Positions 62,820-64,000 of a stretch of 64,000 bases of DNA are shown here, one piece after another; positions within the stretch are counted from its first letter, which is position 1; every line of letters begins with the position of its first letter. Where the stretch lies: contig CM056744.1 of NCBI GenBank assembly GCA_029851415.1, positions 57,251,797 through 57,315,796 of the forward strand, read 5' to 3'. The position numbers were made by a program, and so were the translations under genes. The DNA comes from Eretmocerus hayati. Taxonomy: Eukaryota > Arthropoda > Insecta > Hymenoptera > Aphelinidae. A model generated the notes under the pieces. That model was not told the DNA's origin, did no database searches, and saw only the letters and a program-made list of their open reading frames with translations.

Positions 62820-64000
62820 TACATTGTGAGTGCCATAACCCCAAAATTTTTAAATTTCATTCATTGATCTCTAAAATACACGTACTAATGAGGCTGTATA
62901 TAATATTCAAATCTTCGCGCGTATTAGAGCCGATAAGGCAGATGTTTGCTTTCCTTTTAGTGTCACGCGTGGTGAATGGACACACACTAAGACGTAAATA
63001 TGTATATACTAATACATAGAAACTCTGGAATATTCCATGAATTTCTATGAGGAATTTTTCATATAAAACTTCATAAAATGATAATCTTTCTTTTGTTATG
63101 ATAATGCTCATTTTCTGAGCTACAAGATGTATATAGACACTTTTTAGGACAAATTTACTTTGCACTTTTATTTTATTTTGCAAACTAAAGGTTCTTGTAA
63201 AAAAGCGAGAATGAATTTTTTTGTTCCACTTCTTCGATACATGATTCCGTCAATACTCTAAGAAACGAAATCCAACTCAAAGTTCCTTATTTAAAAGAAA
63301 ATAAAATCAAATTTAGATAGGTTGTAAATATTATAAATATTTATTGTAAAATAATTTTGTGAGAGAGATAGCCTGTTTTCACATGAAAGTATCGATGGGG
63401 AAAATAGCCTAGTATCAAAAGAACTAAAATTTTTGGCTAATTTCTATCAATTTTCAAAATAGATGAAAAGCCACGTGTTTCTAGAAAGTTTTGAGAATTT
63501 ATCTTTTTGTTTCTGGCAATGAATAAGAAATAAGTTTCTCTAAATTTTGCATTAACTTCATTTCCTTTAGAGATGAAGAATCAAATTGGGTATGCAGATT
63601 TTGCAAGATTGCTCCATTTGTATCATTTTTTCAATAAAATAGTAATTCTCCGAATGATCGATAATCTGTTCGTTCATCTACTATACTATACAGATATATT
63701 GTACAGCCAAAAGACCAGATATGAATACAGGCTCATCAGGCCATTTAAGCCGGCTTATGCTCAGTTGGAAATCAGAGCTGTATCGAGCTTGGTCGCTTGG
63801 CTATTGCTGTGTTCATGTATATGAGATTTTGAATAAATGCTATTTGATCTCCATATATCTGGAGTTTCAATGTGTATTCAAAATTTGTAGAATCTCGATG
63901 CAGCTCAGAGACGCGATTTGGGTGGAGGAGCGGCTCTAAGTACCCGTCCTCACAAAAAATCAGACGTCTCATCCAACCTCTACGCAGATATCTAGGATTG
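62820..64000. other. No supported gene
   Basis: AT-rich unique-looking DNA with short frames only on both strands. Confidence 0.5.

Overview
The window is animal nuclear DNA, most likely from an insect. Reasons: short GT-AG introns of about 50-80 bp, dense nested transposable elements, and coding fragments typical of arthropod repeats (Ty3/gypsy, non-LTR, mariner-type MITEs, Polinton/Maverick). A hymenopteran is my best guess, but that is inference. I recognise no ordinary host gene; almost everything readable is mobile DNA.

Layout. 0-5.2 kb: a 52-bp perfect palindrome, a broken env-like gene, and several small ORFs around a four-times repeated hairpin. 5.2-9.0 kb: a large foldback element built from about 40 copies of the palindrome TTCGCGTACGCGAA. 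9.2-14.6 kb: a two-gene DNA transposon, with a frameshifted Tnp_21/CACTA-like transposase followed by an intact-looking six-exon DUF4806-type gene. 14.9-22.9 kb: a second foldback element with about 500-bp TIRs full of CCCGCGGG palindromes; it carries a mariner-type MITE that itself carries another MITE. 23.5-24.7 kb: a ~317-bp tandem repeat. 25.2-29.3 kb: a 5'-truncated Ty3/gypsy element with one LTR. 29.5-32.8 kb and 56.0-57.8 kb: the same ATCGATT-rich satellite, interrupted by a LINE fragment and a candidate solo LTR.

35143-53967: an 18.8-kb adintovirus-like Polinton/Maverick with 238-bp inverted terminal repeats. Its left arm runs leftward (small genes, hexon-like major capsid, penton, PX-protease, PLA2). 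Its centre runs rightward (packaging ATPase, a DUF8207-like protein, a fibre-like protein, chromodomain integrase). Then come a small basic protein and protein-primed DNA polymerase B, leftward. The right arm holds five or six short accessory genes. Capsid, ATPase and polymerase carry only a few lesions; integrase, penton and PX-protease are open.

The most striking result is in the accessory arms of this Polinton. One left-end gene and six right-end genes are each followed, 14-37 bases after the stop and on the coding strand, by a 16-base hairpin GGCCCTTTTCAGGGCC or a close variant. This is the stem-loop that normally ends replication-dependent histone mRNAs. Each of these genes also has a TATA box close upstream, and one of them encodes a histone H3-like protein. 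The element seems to have taken on the gene architecture of replication-dependent histones, which would couple its accessory transcripts to S phase (inference). It also carries a tRNA gene with a Pol III terminator, two introns in polB, paired paralogs at its two ends, and two predicted N-myristoylated proteins.
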